Source of the DNA: a bacterium
Lineage (GTDB): Bacteria; Hinthialibacterota; Hinthialibacteria; OLB16
Assembly: GCA_022072055.1 (NCBI GenBank)
Contig: JAJVIK010000007.1
Span: 496,001 to 560,000, forward strand
Length of the DNA: 64,000 bases
Reading direction: 5' to 3'
Shown: positions 55,552-64,000 of the stretch, in pieces
Layout of the letters: each line of letters opens with the position of its first letter
Position numbering within the stretch: position 1 is the stretch's first letter
Program-made: the position numbers and the translations under genes
The notes under the pieces: model-generated
What the model saw: the letters and a program-made list of their open reading frames with translations, nothing else
Databases searched by the model: none
Told to the model about the DNA's origin: nothing

Positions 55552-57099
55552 ATGCGGGAAGTCATCCGTCCTGTTCGAGCGGCGAAGCATCGCCTGTGGG
55601 TCGGCGCGTTCCTCGCGGGAACTGTCCAGGGGCTACTGGTTCTTGCCGCCTTGGTGATCCTCCCCGCGGCCGCCATCCGCCTGTGGGAGTTTCCCTGGAA
55701 CCCGTTTGCGCTCCTTTCGGCCTTGTTGCTGGCTCCGGCATGGGGTCTGTATCGTTTGTGGCGCGCGCGGATCAATGACGCCGCCGCGTCGGTCGAGGTG
55801 GACCGCCGTTTTCGCCTCGCGGAGCGTCTCTCCAGCGCCTATCTCCTCCGTGAGCGACACGACCCGATGGTGGAGCTCTTGAAGGAGGACGCCTCCCGTC
55901 ACGCCGCCACGCTCCAGGTCCCGAGCCGTTTCCCCATCGAGCCGCCCAAGCGAACCCCCATCGTGGCCGCGGAGCTGGCCGCTTTCTGCGCGGTGGCGCT
56001 CTGGCTTCCGCCCTTTCCCAAGGAGGCCGAAGAACCTGTCCGTGTCGTTCGCGAGCAGCCTCTTTCGGAGAAGAAGGAAGAGGAGCTCGCCAAGCTTCTG
56101 AAGAAGCGCGAGGAGAATCTTCGCAAGCATGAAATCCCCGAGGCGGCCACGGGGGGACTGGAGCTCAAGGACCCGCTCTCGCTACTGGCCGAACAACTCA
56201 AGAAGGAGAAGCTCTCCCAGAAGGAGGCCATGACCCTGCTCTCCGAGGGGGAACGGGAGCTGCGCGAGAAGAAGGAGAAGCTCGACCGGATCGAGCAGGC
56301 CCGGAACCGGATTGCGCGCAACCTGGAGGACCAGCGGTTTACCAAGGATGTTCGCGAGTCCCTCTCCGCCGGGGACTATGAAAAGGCCGCCGAGGCGCTG
56401 AAGGAGCTTTCCAGTCAACTGGCTTCGTCCGAGCTCTCTCCGGAGGACATGAGCAAGCTGACCCGTGAGCTGGAGAACTTGGCCAACGATCTGGAGGGAA
56501 ACCCGGAAATCGCCCAGGCGATCCGTGATGCCCTCAAGGGTCTGAAGGAGTCCAGCTCCGGCCAGGGTTCTCCCAAGCTTTCCGGCGAAAACCTCGCCAA
56601 GGCGCTCTCGGGTCTTTCCAAGGCGGGCGCGAGCCTCTCGGAGCTCAAGCGCTTGGCCGAACGGAGCGGCGATTTGAACCGTCTGCTCCAGGACGCCGAG
56701 CTGGCGAAGCTCGCGCTTGGGGACGCCAGCAAGCAATGCAAGGCCTGCGGGAAGATCTGTTCCGGCACGATGTGCGCGAAGTGCGCCGGGGGCTGTAATT
56801 CGGGCATGGGCGGACCGGGACAAGGGCGCGGCAACACCGCCAATCCCTATGAGAATCCAAATGCCGGCTTCCAGGATGAAAAGGTCTCCAGCGCCTGGCA
56901 TCCGGGGCGGATTCTCGGCGTGGTGGAGACCGAAGCGGAAAACAGCCCGGCGGTTTCGACCCTGGGGACCGGAGTCGTGTTTGTCGAGGCGGGCGCCCGT
57001 GAGCAGGCGGTTGTCCAGGAGGAGATCCCGCCCGGATATGAAGAAATTGTGCGCGGGTATTTCGACCGAGAGACTCAGCCGCCCGCGACCTCGCCTTGA
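55552..57099 (+). CDS. Membrane protein with long coiled coil and six-Cys cluster
   Basis: 515 aa with GGAGGAG upstream of ATG 55552. Two N-terminal membrane helices (about 17-40 and 48-68) are followed by a third near 138-152. Residues 165-330 are strongly charged and helical (KKEEELAKLLKKREENLRK, GERELREKKEKLDRIEQAR), predicted coiled coil. Near residue 400 is CKACGKICSGTMCAKCAGGC, six Cys in a compact cluster that could bind metal. The C-terminus is Pro/Glu-rich. It recalls the DUF4175-type large membrane proteins near MoxR/DUF58 genes, but I cannot place it. It overlaps the WecA-like gene by 4 bases, so they are coupled. Confidence 0.75.
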   Translation: MREVIRPVRAAKHRLWVGAFLAGTVQGLLVLAALVILPAAAIRLWEFPWNPFALLSALLLAPAWGLYRLWRARINDAAASVEVDRRFRLAERLSSAYLLRERHDPMVELLKEDASRHAATLQVPSRFPIEPPKRTPIVAAELAAFCAVALWLPPFPKEAEEPVRVVREQPLSEKKEEELAKLLKKREENLRKHEIPEAATGGLELKDPLSLLAEQLKKEKLSQKEAMTLLSEGERELREKKEKLDRIEQARNRIARNLEDQRFTKDVRESLSAGDYEKAAEALKELSSQLASSELSPEDMSKLTRELENLANDLEGNPEIAQAIRDALKGLKESSSGQGSPKLSGENLAKALSGLSKAGASLSELKRLAERSGDLNRLLQDAELAKLALGDASKQCKACGKICSGTMCAKCAGGCNSGMGGPGQGRGNTANPYENPNAGFQDEKVSSAWHPGRILGVVETEAENSPAVSTLGTGVVFVEAGAREQAVVQEEIPPGYEEIVRGYFDRETQPPATSP

Positions 57100-57926
57100 G
57101 CCTCGCCCGTTTGGTTCTCCTTGTGGTGGTCTGTTTCCTCCTGTCGGGAGGGGTGCATCTCCTTTCGAGACGTTTCGGGTGGACACGTCCCCGGCGTCTG
57201 GGAAGAAACAAATCCCTCGATCCTCCCACCTCCGAGGGGGGGGTGGCGTTCCTGCTCGCGTTCTTGGTTTGCCTCGCGGCCTCGGTTCCCTATCTGGAGA
57301 GTGACCTGCTGCTTTCCCCGGAGGAGATGCGCGCCCATCACCTCGGCCTCGGGGCCGCTTTGGTTTGCCTCTTTGCGGTTGGCCGCTGGGGGGATGGCAA
57401 GTCTCACTCCCATTGGATCCATTTGTGCGCCCTATTGGTTGCGGGACTGATCCTGGCGCTCTCGGGGTTTGCGATCGAGACCCTGCGCGTGGGTTCCACG
57501 GTCCATGCGCTGGGGGTGCTGTCGGTTCCGGCCACCATTCTGTGGCTGATTGTGATCTCCGAGTTCTTCCGTCTTTTTGATGGACTCGATGGGCTGTTGG
57601 TGAGCTTGGTGTTGGGGGTGATCGCGCTTCAACTTGGATTTGTGCTTGAGGCGGAGGAGGGGTATGCGCGGGCGCTGTGTCTGGCCGCGGTCCCCGCGCT
57701 GCTCGGATTGCTCCCCTGGCGGATTTACCCGGCGAGGATTGAGCTCCGAGGTATCGGGGCGTTTCTCCCGGGGTTTGTGGTGGGGGCGATCTCGATGGCT
57801 GGGCGCGAGAAGGCCTTCACCACCAAGGCGGTGGTGGCCCCCACCATCGCCGCCATCGCGGTGTTCTCATTGTTCTGTCTGTGGCTGCTGGAGCAGCATT
57901 TGTTTTTGCCGAAGAGGAAGGGTTAG
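57096..57926 (+). CDS. Divergent MraY/WecA-like membrane protein
   Basis: 276 aa from TTG 57096, overlapping the previous stop as TTGA. About eight membrane helices are seen. DPPTSEGGVAFLLAFL corresponds to the P-x-x-GG loop and LFDGLDGLLVSLVLG to the N-A-x-N-x-x-DGLDGL motif of phosphoglycosyl-undecaprenyl transferases. The N-A-x-N part reads F-F-R-L and the family's later catalytic loops are not clear. It may transfer a sugar phosphate to undecaprenyl phosphate or may be a non-catalytic relative. Coupling to the coiled-coil gene suggests one surface-glycan or envelope system. Confidence 0.72.
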   Translation: MSLARLVLLVVVCFLLSGGVHLLSRRFGWTRPRRLGRNKSLDPPTSEGGVAFLLAFLVCLAASVPYLESDLLLSPEEMRAHHLGLGAALVCLFAVGRWGDGKSHSHWIHLCALLVAGLILALSGFAIETLRVGSTVHALGVLSVPATILWLIVISEFFRLFDGLDGLLVSLVLGVIALQLGFVLEAEEGYARALCLAAVPALLGLLPWRIYPARIELRGIGAFLPGFVVGAISMAGREKAFTTKAVVAPTIAAIAVFSLFCLWLLEQHLFLPKRKG

Positions 57927-57947
57927 AATTTCCGGCAAGAGGCCACG

Positions 57948-58163
57948 ATCATACGGGAACTTGAGATTAGGAAAAACGAGATCGAGAAGCTGTGCACGAA
58001 GCATTCTGTCCGACGCCTGGAAGTATTTGGCTCCTCGGTGGAAGGCCGGTTTGACCCCGAGGCCAGTGACCTAGTAGTCTTGGATTCCCGCTTTCGCGGG
58101 AATGACGAATATCAGGGACTCCTTCAAGAGCTCGCGCGTCTTCTGCAGTCATCTTCGCCGTAG
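57948..58163 (+). pseudogene. MNT-type nucleotidyltransferase remnant carrying a REP-like palindrome
   Basis: The frame gives RRLEVFGSSVEGRFDPEASD, the start of a minimal nucleotidyltransferase, but no start codon precedes it and the second catalytic Asp of S-D-x-D is missing. From 58077 the frame enters a palindromic element that encodes LDSRFRGND, then returns to EYQGLLQELARLLQSS and stops at TAG 58161. This is best read as a dead toxin/antitoxin or MNT gene split in frame by a short repeat. Confidence 0.7.
58084..58103 (+). repeat. REP-like palindrome
   Basis: ATTCCCGC-TTTC-GCGGGAAT, a perfect 8-base stem with a 4-base loop, in the context common to bacterial REP elements (flanked by GG and GACGA). 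Confidence 0.7.
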
Positions 58164-58213
58164 AGCATCTCTCAACCCGAATGTAGCGTCGGAGGGACGC
58201 GCTCCGTCGCGTC
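58163..58213 (-). repeat. Dispersed palindromic repeat, copy C (partial)
   Basis: GAGCATCTCTCA...GGAGGGACGCGCTCCGTCGCGTC matches the first half of copy B in the same orientation. The 364-base gap 57927-58290 holds this, the nucleotidyltransferase remnant and the REP-like palindrome. The last ~75 bases show no gene I can support. Confidence 0.6.
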
Positions 58214-58290
58214 ATGTTGCCCCGGAAGACCCACCACGATTGGGCGTGGCCCTCCGAGGATTTGCAGGATATCATTAACCGCTCAAGTGA

Positions 58291-59259
58291 TCACACATAG
58301 TCTGGGGACCTCCGGAGGCCCCCCTTTTTGAACCTCAGCAGTAGCGACCTCCCGCCCAGCAGCATCCCTAGCCGTTGGGTCCAGCGCATGTCATAACGGT
58401 CCACGGTCCCCTGGTGGGCCACTCTGGAAGCGATCCAGACAAAGAGCGCGAGCGGCAATAGGAACCATTGCTTGCGACGCGGCATGAGCGAATCCATCTC
58501 AACCAGCTCCAGCCCGGCATAATCCCCCGCGAGCTTCCAGTGGGAGGCTGAGAACACTGAAAGATGAGGGGGACTCGCAAGCTTGTCCGCTCCACGGTCC
58601 TTGTTCGCCGGTGGCCGCGCGGCGGAGCCTTTGAGGAGATACCCCACCCGGCGCTCGATGCTCGAGTAATTCGGGGTGCAGACCACCAGCTCCCCGCCCT
58701 TCTTCAGAACCCGCGCAAACTCCCGAAAAGCAAGCCAAGGGTTCTCCAGATGCTCCACCCCCTCGGCGGAAACAACCACATCAAAGCTCTCATCCGGGAG
58801 CGGGAAGGGCTGGTTCATGTCCACTCGGACCGCGGACGCGCCCCGGCCCTGATAGTGCTCAGGAAAGAGGTCGGCGGCGGTCACCTCAAAACCCTTTCCG
58901 CGAAGCTCATGGGTCAGCCACCCCGGGCCGCACGGGAGATCGAGGATGTGACCGCCGGGGGGAAAAGGAATCCGCGCAAGGAGTTCATCCAGGATCCCCG
59001 CCCGCGAGGACCGCTTGGGGGCATGCCCCGCCTCATTCAATCGTTCCTCGAACCAACGAGACACCTGGGGCGGCGGTGCGAGCTCTCCCGCCTCAATCCG
59101 GCCCAAGTCCGAGTCCGAAATCCGAAGCATCCGAGCCAACACCGGCCGCAGGGCATGCTCACCCGGTTGACGTTTCCGCATGAAGCGGAGTTGACGCCCG
59201 AATTCGGGTTGGGACAGGGCCCCGGAATCCTCTGTTTGGGGTGAATCGGTCGCGGTCAT
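58291..59259 (-). CDS. SAM-dependent methyltransferase with N-terminal HTH-like region
   Basis: 322 aa from ATG 59259. Residues 18-75 look like an XRE-type helix-turn-helix (FGRQLRFMRKRQ, LARMLRISDSDLGRIEAGEL). The class I methyltransferase domain follows: ILDLPCGPGWLT (SAM loop), AADLFPEHYQ, FDVVVSAEGVEHLENPW and LKKGGELVVCTPN. Basic residues dominate the C-terminus (LLLRFKKGGLRR). The fold is of the type 11 group acting on small molecules, glycans or quinones. It is divergent from the glycosyltransferase at 59327 (67 bases), so a glycan-modifying role is plausible. The HTH-like part may bind DNA or be only a helical extension. Confidence 0.82.
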   Translation of the reverse strand: MTATDSPQTEDSGALSQPEFGRQLRFMRKRQPGEHALRPVLARMLRISDSDLGRIEAGELAPPPQVSRWFEERLNEAGHAPKRSSRAGILDELLARIPFPPGGHILDLPCGPGWLTHELRGKGFEVTAADLFPEHYQGRGASAVRVDMNQPFPLPDESFDVVVSAEGVEHLENPWLAFREFARVLKKGGELVVCTPNYSSIERRVGYLLKGSAARPPANKDRGADKLASPPHLSVFSASHWKLAGDYAGLELVEMDSLMPRRKQWFLLPLALFVWIASRVAHQGTVDRYDMRWTQRLGMLLGGRSLLLRFKKGGLRRSPDYV

Positions 59260-59326
59260 CGACGAGGGGCTTTCGTTTTCCTATGCTCCCGGCAAGTCTC
59301 CCATTCTAAACCAGTTTCGGCGGATC

Positions 59327-60487
59327 ATGCACGGACTCAAGCCGGAAACACCCCTCAGGATCGCCTTGCTGATGGGGAACCGTCTCAACAAATGGCACAC
59401 CCGCATCTACCTGGAGGCCAGAAACCACGGCGTGGACATCCGCGCCTTCACCTACCGCCCCTTTCGCTATCCCCTGGATGAAGTCGACCTTCCCCACGAG
59501 GTGGTCCCCACCGAGGCTGAGCTTCGTGGCCTGCCGCGAAGGATTCTCGAAGGGGTGGAAAACCGTCTTTTCGGCGCCGAGATCAGCGAACGCCCCAGCG
59601 GGTTGGTGGAGCGCCTCGAGGCTTTCGACCTGATCCACTCATGGGAGCTGTTCACCTCGGACACCGAGGATGCCCTTGAAGCGCGCGCCCGGTGGGGGAC
59701 CCCGGTGTTGGTGACTGTCTGGGACAACATCCCCTTTCACCGCGAGGAGGACCCAATCTTCGCCGCCCGCAAGGCGCGCGCTCGGGAGGAGGCGGCCGGC
59801 TTTCTGGTTTACACGCGCGAGAGCGCCAGGACCTTGATCGCCGAAGGGATCGAGGAAACGCGCATCCACCAGGTCTTCCCCGGCATCGACCTTGAGACTT
59901 TCAAACCGGCTCTTTCCACGCCGAACCCACCCTGCATCTTGGGAATCGGCCGGATGGTCGAGGAAAAAGGGTTCGAGGACCTCCTCCAAGCCGCCGCGCT
60001 GCTTGCCAGACAGCAGCCCCAGTTGGATTTCACCCTCCGCCTTGTGGGGGAGGGTCCGCTTGGTTCGAGACTGGATCAGCTGGCGAGAGCGGCGGGGCTC
60101 GGACAGCGCTACCGACGAATCCCCTCGGCCCCGCACCGCGACCTTCCCGATATCCACCGCGCCGCCTCCATCCTGGCGCTCCCCTCGCGTCCCACCTCCG
60201 ACTGGAAGGAGCAGTTCGGAATGGTCCTTTTGGAGGCGATGGCCTCGGGGGTCCCGGTGGTGGCATCACGCTCGGGGGGGATTCCTGAAATCGTGGGAGA
60301 GGCCGGTCTGCTCTTCGACCCCGGAGACTTTGTGGGATTGGCGGATTCCCTCGAACGCCTCCTGCTCTCACAAGCACGGTGGCAAAAATTTCGCCAAGCC
60401 GGATTGGAGCGCTGTCGGGCACGTTTTGATGTCCGAACAAACGCGAAGGAACTAGTAACCATCTACAAAAAGTTCCGCTCGACCTGA
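59327..60487 (+). CDS. Family 4 glycosyltransferase
   Basis: 386 aa from ATG 59327. The GT-B fold motifs are clear: LLMGNRLNKWHTRIYLEA at the front, VYTRESARTLIAEGIEETR in the linker, PCILGIGRMVEEKGFEDLLQ (donor domain start) and EQFGMVLLEAMASGVPVVAS (E-x7-E with nucleotide-sugar binding). It is cytoplasmic and would retain the anomeric configuration. The methyltransferase gene is its divergent neighbour. The acceptor is unknown. Confidence 0.9.
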   Translation: MHGLKPETPLRIALLMGNRLNKWHTRIYLEARNHGVDIRAFTYRPFRYPLDEVDLPHEVVPTEAELRGLPRRILEGVENRLFGAEISERPSGLVERLEAFDLIHSWELFTSDTEDALEARARWGTPVLVTVWDNIPFHREEDPIFAARKARAREEAAGFLVYTRESARTLIAEGIEETRIHQVFPGIDLETFKPALSTPNPPCILGIGRMVEEKGFEDLLQAAALLARQQPQLDFTLRLVGEGPLGSRLDQLARAAGLGQRYRRIPSAPHRDLPDIHRAASILALPSRPTSDWKEQFGMVLLEAMASGVPVVASRSGGIPEIVGEAGLLFDPGDFVGLADSLERLLLSQARWQKFRQAGLERCRARFDVRTNAKELVTIYKKFRST

Positions 60488-60523
60488 CCCCTCAATTGGG
60501 CTACTCTGTCCTTCAGGTTCACT

Positions 60524-63500
60524 ATGAGAATCCGCCCATTCTCGCTCTTGGCGTTTCCTCCGTTGCTTTTTTGCCTCCTTGTGCCTGGGGCGCGAGCCGC
60601 CACGTTCACGGTCACCAACACGAACAACAGTGGGGCGGGATCCCTGCGTCAGGCGATCCTGGAGGCCAACAGCGTGCTGCCTCCAGAAGCGGTGTTTATT
60701 CATTTTAACATTATCGGAATGTTCGTGTTCCCGATTATCAATCCCTCTTCTCCGCTTCCCAACATCCTTCGTCCGGTCACCATCGATGGAACCACTCAGC
60801 CGACTTCCAACAACCGCGTGGCCATCCAAGGCATTAACGCGGGGGCCAACGCGGATGGTCTCCATTTCGGTCCCAACTCCGATGGCAGCGTGGTCCGCGG
60901 TCTGGTTATCAACAGTTGGAGCGATGACGGCATCGAGCTTGAGCAGAGCGATGGCACGGTGGTGGCCAGGAATTGGATCGGAGTCGATTTCGCCTTGGGG
61001 ATGGTCGATCTGGGTAACGGCGCGGCTGGAGTTCATGTCAATAATTCGTCCCACACAAGTATTGGTGGACTCACCGCCGCGGACCGAAACGTGATTTCAG
61101 GAAACAACGGAAACGGTGTATGGATCATTAATGGCTCCACTGGGACTCATGTGATCGGAAACTACATCGGAATTGGCGCTGATGGAGCCACCGCCGTCCG
61201 CAACACGAACACGGGGGTCCTTATTGCGGCCTGCTCCGACAATTATGTCGGTGGTCCGACAGTCGGGGAAAGAAACATCATTTCCGGCAACGGAAACGGA
61301 GTGACTGTGCTGGGGGCCAACGCCAGGAACAATGTGATCCAAGGAAACTGGATTGGAACCAGCGCGAATGGTTCTGCCGACTTGGGGAATGTGGTGGATG
61401 GCGTTCGGATCGAATCGGCGCAAAACACGCTGATCGGAGGGGATGCATCGTTTGAAGGCAACCCGCCGGGGAATGTCATTTCGGGAAACGACATGGCGGG
61501 AGTCCACATTCTGGGGGCAAGCCGCACCTTCATCCAGGGAAACGCCATCGGGAAGGATGGCAGCGTGGTGGTCGCGATCCCCAACGGAGGGGATGGAGTT
61601 CTCGTTGAAGCCGAGACGCTGGGAGCATGGCCCCGACACACGGTCATCGGCGGCAGGGGAGGACTCGGCAACGACATCTCACACAATCAGCTGAGCGGGA
61701 TCGCGATCGAGGATGGAACCGGTGTGCTGATCCAAGGAAACAGCCTCTCCGGGAACGGCCAATATGGCGTACGCCTTCGTAGCGACGACAATGTCGTGGG
61801 CGGCCCCAGCCCCGAGGACGGCAACGTGATCGCCTTCAACGGCCGAAGCGGAGTCTATGTAAACGCATCGAGTGGAAATTTGATCGGCGGGGCCACCGAG
61901 GAAAGCGGGACCTTCATCTTTGGGAATCAGGAACATGGCGTCCTGATCAGCGGTCTCACTGGAGAGAACAATCGGATCGAGGGGTGCAATATCGGACGCA
62001 CCGTGGGGGGGGGCGCATCGGGAAACCTCCGAAACGGCGTCCGAATCAGCATGTCAAGCAACAACATCGTGGGGGGAACGGAGCCCCACAAGGCCAACGT
62101 CATTGTCGCCAACCAGGAGGGGGGCGTGGCGATTCTCAGTGAGCTCACCCACGGCAACCGAGTTCAAGGAAACGGGATCGGGGTCAGCCTCGAGATTGTA
62201 AACAAAGGGACCTACTCCAACTCTGTTGGGGTGTTGATCGATGGCGCCAAGAACAACCTGATCGGCGGAACCGAGCCGGGCGCGAGGAATCTGATCTCAG
62301 GTAATGACGGGGATGGCATCCTTCTTCGCAACTCCGCCTCAAACAACCGCATTCAAGGCAACCTGATCGGCCTCGCGGGGGATGGAGTCTTCGGTGTCGG
62401 CAATGGCGCAGCGGGGATCGAAATCCTGAATTCCCCCAACAACCTCATCGGCGGCACCATGCCCGGCGCGCGCAATGTGATCGCGGACAACAGCGACGGC
62501 ATCTTTATCCTCGGAGGAGCCCTCTCCGCGAACAATGTCATCCGGGGGAATTACATTGGGACCGATGTCTCCGGCGCGCTGGCTCGAGGGAATCATGTTA
62601 ACGGGGTCTTCGCCCAAGCGGCGGAATTTGTGGTCGGCGGGACCGAACCGGGCGCCGGAAATCTGATTTCCGCGAACAGGCTGCGAGGAGTGTTTCTCTC
62701 CAGCTTCGATTCCACTCACTGCCGGGTCCAAGGCAATCGGATCGGAACCGACGCCTCCGGCATGGCCGCGCTGGGGAATGGAGGCGACGGGGCCCTCCTG
62801 GAGAGCACGATCCAGTGCGCCATCGGCGGAACCGCGCCGGGCGCGGGCAACCTCATCTCCGGGAATGGCGGGAATGGTGTCTGGCTGGTCACCGGAGCAA
62901 GCGGAAATGTTGTCGCGGGCAACTTCATCGGCACGAATATCACTGGGGACACAAGTCTCGGGAACGGCCAGAGCGCGGTCCTTATCGAGGACGCCCAATT
63001 GAACCGGATCGGGGGAAACCAGCCCGGCGCCGCCAACATCCTCTCCGGCACCAACCAATATGGGGTCCACATCAATCATCCGCTGGCCAAGGAGAATCGC
63101 ATCGAGGGCAACTTCATCGGGACCGACATCACGGGCTCATTGCCCCTCGGCAACAGGTTCGGCGGAGTGTTGATTGTGGACGCCTCGGACAACTATATCG
63201 GCGGGACAACACCCGGCGCGGGGAACTTGATCTCCGGAAACGGAGGCTCCGGCATCCGCCTGTTCAAGACCATGAACACCCCCGGAAGAACCTTCATTCA
63301 GGGCAATCGGATCGGAACCGACGTCACCGGAGTGTTGCCGCTGGGGAACATGAGTCGAGGCGTCGACCTTTCCGCGACAGTCGGAGTGGAGATCGGAGGG
63401 ATCACCGAGGGCGCGCGAAACCTGATCTCCGGGAACGGGTTCTCCGGAATTCTGTTCCACGATGAGGCGCGCGAAACCCTGGTCCAGGGGAATTTCATCG

Positions 63501-64000
63501 GGACCGACATCACCGGGCTTCTGCCGGTTCCGAATGGTCTTGATGGGGTCTTCATCGAAAACGCCCCAAGCAATCTGGTCGGAGGCGCCACTCCCGGCGC
63601 GGGAAACCTGATCTCCGGGAACGCCCGCTATGGCGTCTATCTCCTCGATAGCAAGGCGGTCGGGAACCGTGTCCAGGGGAATCGCATCGGCACGGATCTC
63701 ACCGGTTCCTCGGATATCGGCAACGCCTCGGCGGGGATGTACATCAAAGCCGCGACCGGCAATGCTCTAGGCGGAACCGGAGCGGGCGAGGGGAATCAAA
63801 TCGCCTTTAACCTCGCCGGGGTGACCATCCTTTCCGGCTCGATGAACCCCATCCTCTCCAACTCGATCTTCTCCAATGATGGCCTTGGAATCGATCTTGG
63901 CGAGGACGGAGTCACCGCCAACGACGAGATCGACTCCGACACCGGCGCGAACGATTTCCAAAACTATCCGATCCTCACCGACGCTCGAATCGCCGAGGCC
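60524..64000 (+). CDS. Secreted giant beta-helix repeat protein (3' partial)
   Basis: At least 1159 aa, open to the last base of the window. ATG 60524 starts a signal peptide ending RA-A about residue 26, followed by TFTVTNTNNSGAGSLRQAIL, the CSLREA-like lead of this family. From 61063 about 16 repeats of 62-63 residues (about 187 bases) follow the form x-x-I-G-G-x-x-P-G-A-x-N-L-I-S-G-N, then G-N-x-I-G-T-D. This is a right-handed parallel beta-helix, typical of extracellular adhesins, lyases or calcium-binding surface proteins. The last residues (SNDGLGIDLGEDGVTANDEI) are the usual end of the repeat block. Function and C-terminal anchor lie beyond the window. Confidence 0.88.
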   Translation, partial: MRIRPFSLLAFPPLLFCLLVPGARAATFTVTNTNNSGAGSLRQAILEANSVLPPEAVFIHFNIIGMFVFPIINPSSPLPNILRPVTIDGTTQPTSNNRVAIQGINAGANADGLHFGPNSDGSVVRGLVINSWSDDGIELEQSDGTVVARNWIGVDFALGMVDLGNGAAGVHVNNSSHTSIGGLTAADRNVISGNNGNGVWIINGSTGTHVIGNYIGIGADGATAVRNTNTGVLIAACSDNYVGGPTVGERNIISGNGNGVTVLGANARNNVIQGNWIGTSANGSADLGNVVDGVRIESAQNTLIGGDASFEGNPPGNVISGNDMAGVHILGASRTFIQGNAIGKDGSVVVAIPNGGDGVLVEAETLGAWPRHTVIGGRGGLGNDISHNQLSGIAIEDGTGVLIQGNSLSGNGQYGVRLRSDDNVVGGPSPEDGNVIAFNGRSGVYVNASSGNLIGGATEESGTFIFGNQEHGVLISGLTGENNRIEGCNIGRTVGGGASGNLRNGVRISMSSNNIVGGTEPHKANVIVANQEGGVAILSELTHGNRVQGNGIGVSLEIVNKGTYSNSVGVLIDGAKNNLIGGTEPGARNLISGNDGDGILLRNSASNNRIQGNLIGLAGDGVFGVGNGAAGIEILNSPNNLIGGTMPGARNVIADNSDGIFILGGALSANNVIRGNYIGTDVSGALARGNHVNGVFAQAAEFVVGGTEPGAGNLISANRLRGVFLSSFDSTHCRVQGNRIGTDASGMAALGNGGDGALLESTIQCAIGGTAPGAGNLISGNGGNGVWLVTGASGNVVAGNFIGTNITGDTSLGNGQSAVLIEDAQLNRIGGNQPGAANILSGTNQYGVHINHPLAKENRIEGNFIGTDITGSLPLGNRFGGVLIVDASDNYIGGTTPGAGNLISGNGGSGIRLFKTMNTPGRTFIQGNRIGTDVTGVLPLGNMSRGVDLSATVGVEIGGITEGARNLISGNGFSGILFHDEARETLVQGNFIGTDITGLLPVPNGLDGVFIENAPSNLVGGATPGAGNLISGNARYGVYLLDSKAVGNRVQGNRIGTDLTGSSDIGNASAGMYIKAATGNALGGTGAGEGNQIAFNLAGVTILSGSMNPILSNSIFSNDGLGIDLGEDGVTANDEIDSDTGANDFQNYPILTDARIAEA

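Noticed and set aside
58214-58290. An open frame reading THHDWAWPSEDLQDIINRSS after repeat C
   Set aside because: Too short, no start codon and no family match; it could be a HEPN or transposase remnant but this cannot be supported.

Overview
The window is GC-rich, gene-dense bacterial chromosome. The organism looks Gram-negative and uncultured-type. Supporting signs are an NtrC-type sigma-54 activator with its GAFTGA motif, a lipobox hydrolase, a multihaem cytochrome c, many Sec-exported proteins, and Thr/Pro-rich linkers. The mix of DUF1080, ThuA, Gfo/Idh/MocA, SMP-30, GH78 and GH9 proteins is typical of carbohydrate-degrading PVC, Hydrogenedentota, Latescibacterota or Sumerlaeota-like lineages. 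No rRNA, tRNA or CRISPR array was seen, so the phylum cannot be fixed from this window.

Layout. 1-10 kb: a sulfatase-fold hydrolase without the formylglycine cysteine (cut at the window start), a Nif3-like protein, an AT-richer trypsin-like protease with a small companion gene, a Tyr-rich secreted protein, a sirtuin and a large secreted lysyl-endopeptidase-like protease. 10-17 kb: a STAS protein behind strong promoter-like sequences, a GT39-type membrane glycosyltransferase, an Asp-nucleophile lipoprotein hydrolase, a glycosyltransferase, a Rep/UvrD helicase and a DUF1232 protein. 17-21 kb: succinate dehydrogenase sdhC-sdhA-[PIN toxin/antitoxin]-sdhB. 21-31 kb: secreted proteins, an incomplete F1 ATP synthase cluster (delta, alpha, beta, with no gamma or epsilon beside them), a TPR/HExxH peptidase and a second toxin/antitoxin pair.

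31-43 kb is a sugar-use island: alpha-L-rhamnosidase, a RhaT symporter and an AraA/FucI-like isomerase. Next to these is a translationally coupled trio: a ThuA-Gfo/Idh/MocA fusion, a beta-propeller and a GH9 enzyme. After these come a decayed aspartyl-protease gene and signal peptidase I. 43-52 kb: a B12-type radical SAM enzyme, an NtrB/NtrC-like pair, fmt and a hybrid kinase. 52-58 kb: a DUF1080 protein, a five-haem cytochrome with an SMP-30 protein, a coiled-coil Cys-rich membrane protein and a divergent WecA-like protein. 58-64 kb: a nucleotidyltransferase remnant carrying a REP-like palindrome, an HTH-methyltransferase, a glycosyltransferase and the start of a giant beta-helix repeat protein that runs off the end.

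A dispersed palindromic repeat family (core GGAGGGAC...GTCC) occupies four intergenic sites. The rhamnosidase, symporter and isomerase plausibly import and use L-rhamnose. The DUF1080, Gfo/Idh/MocA and haem proteins hint at oxidative (3-keto-sugar) processing; that link is inferred, not shown.
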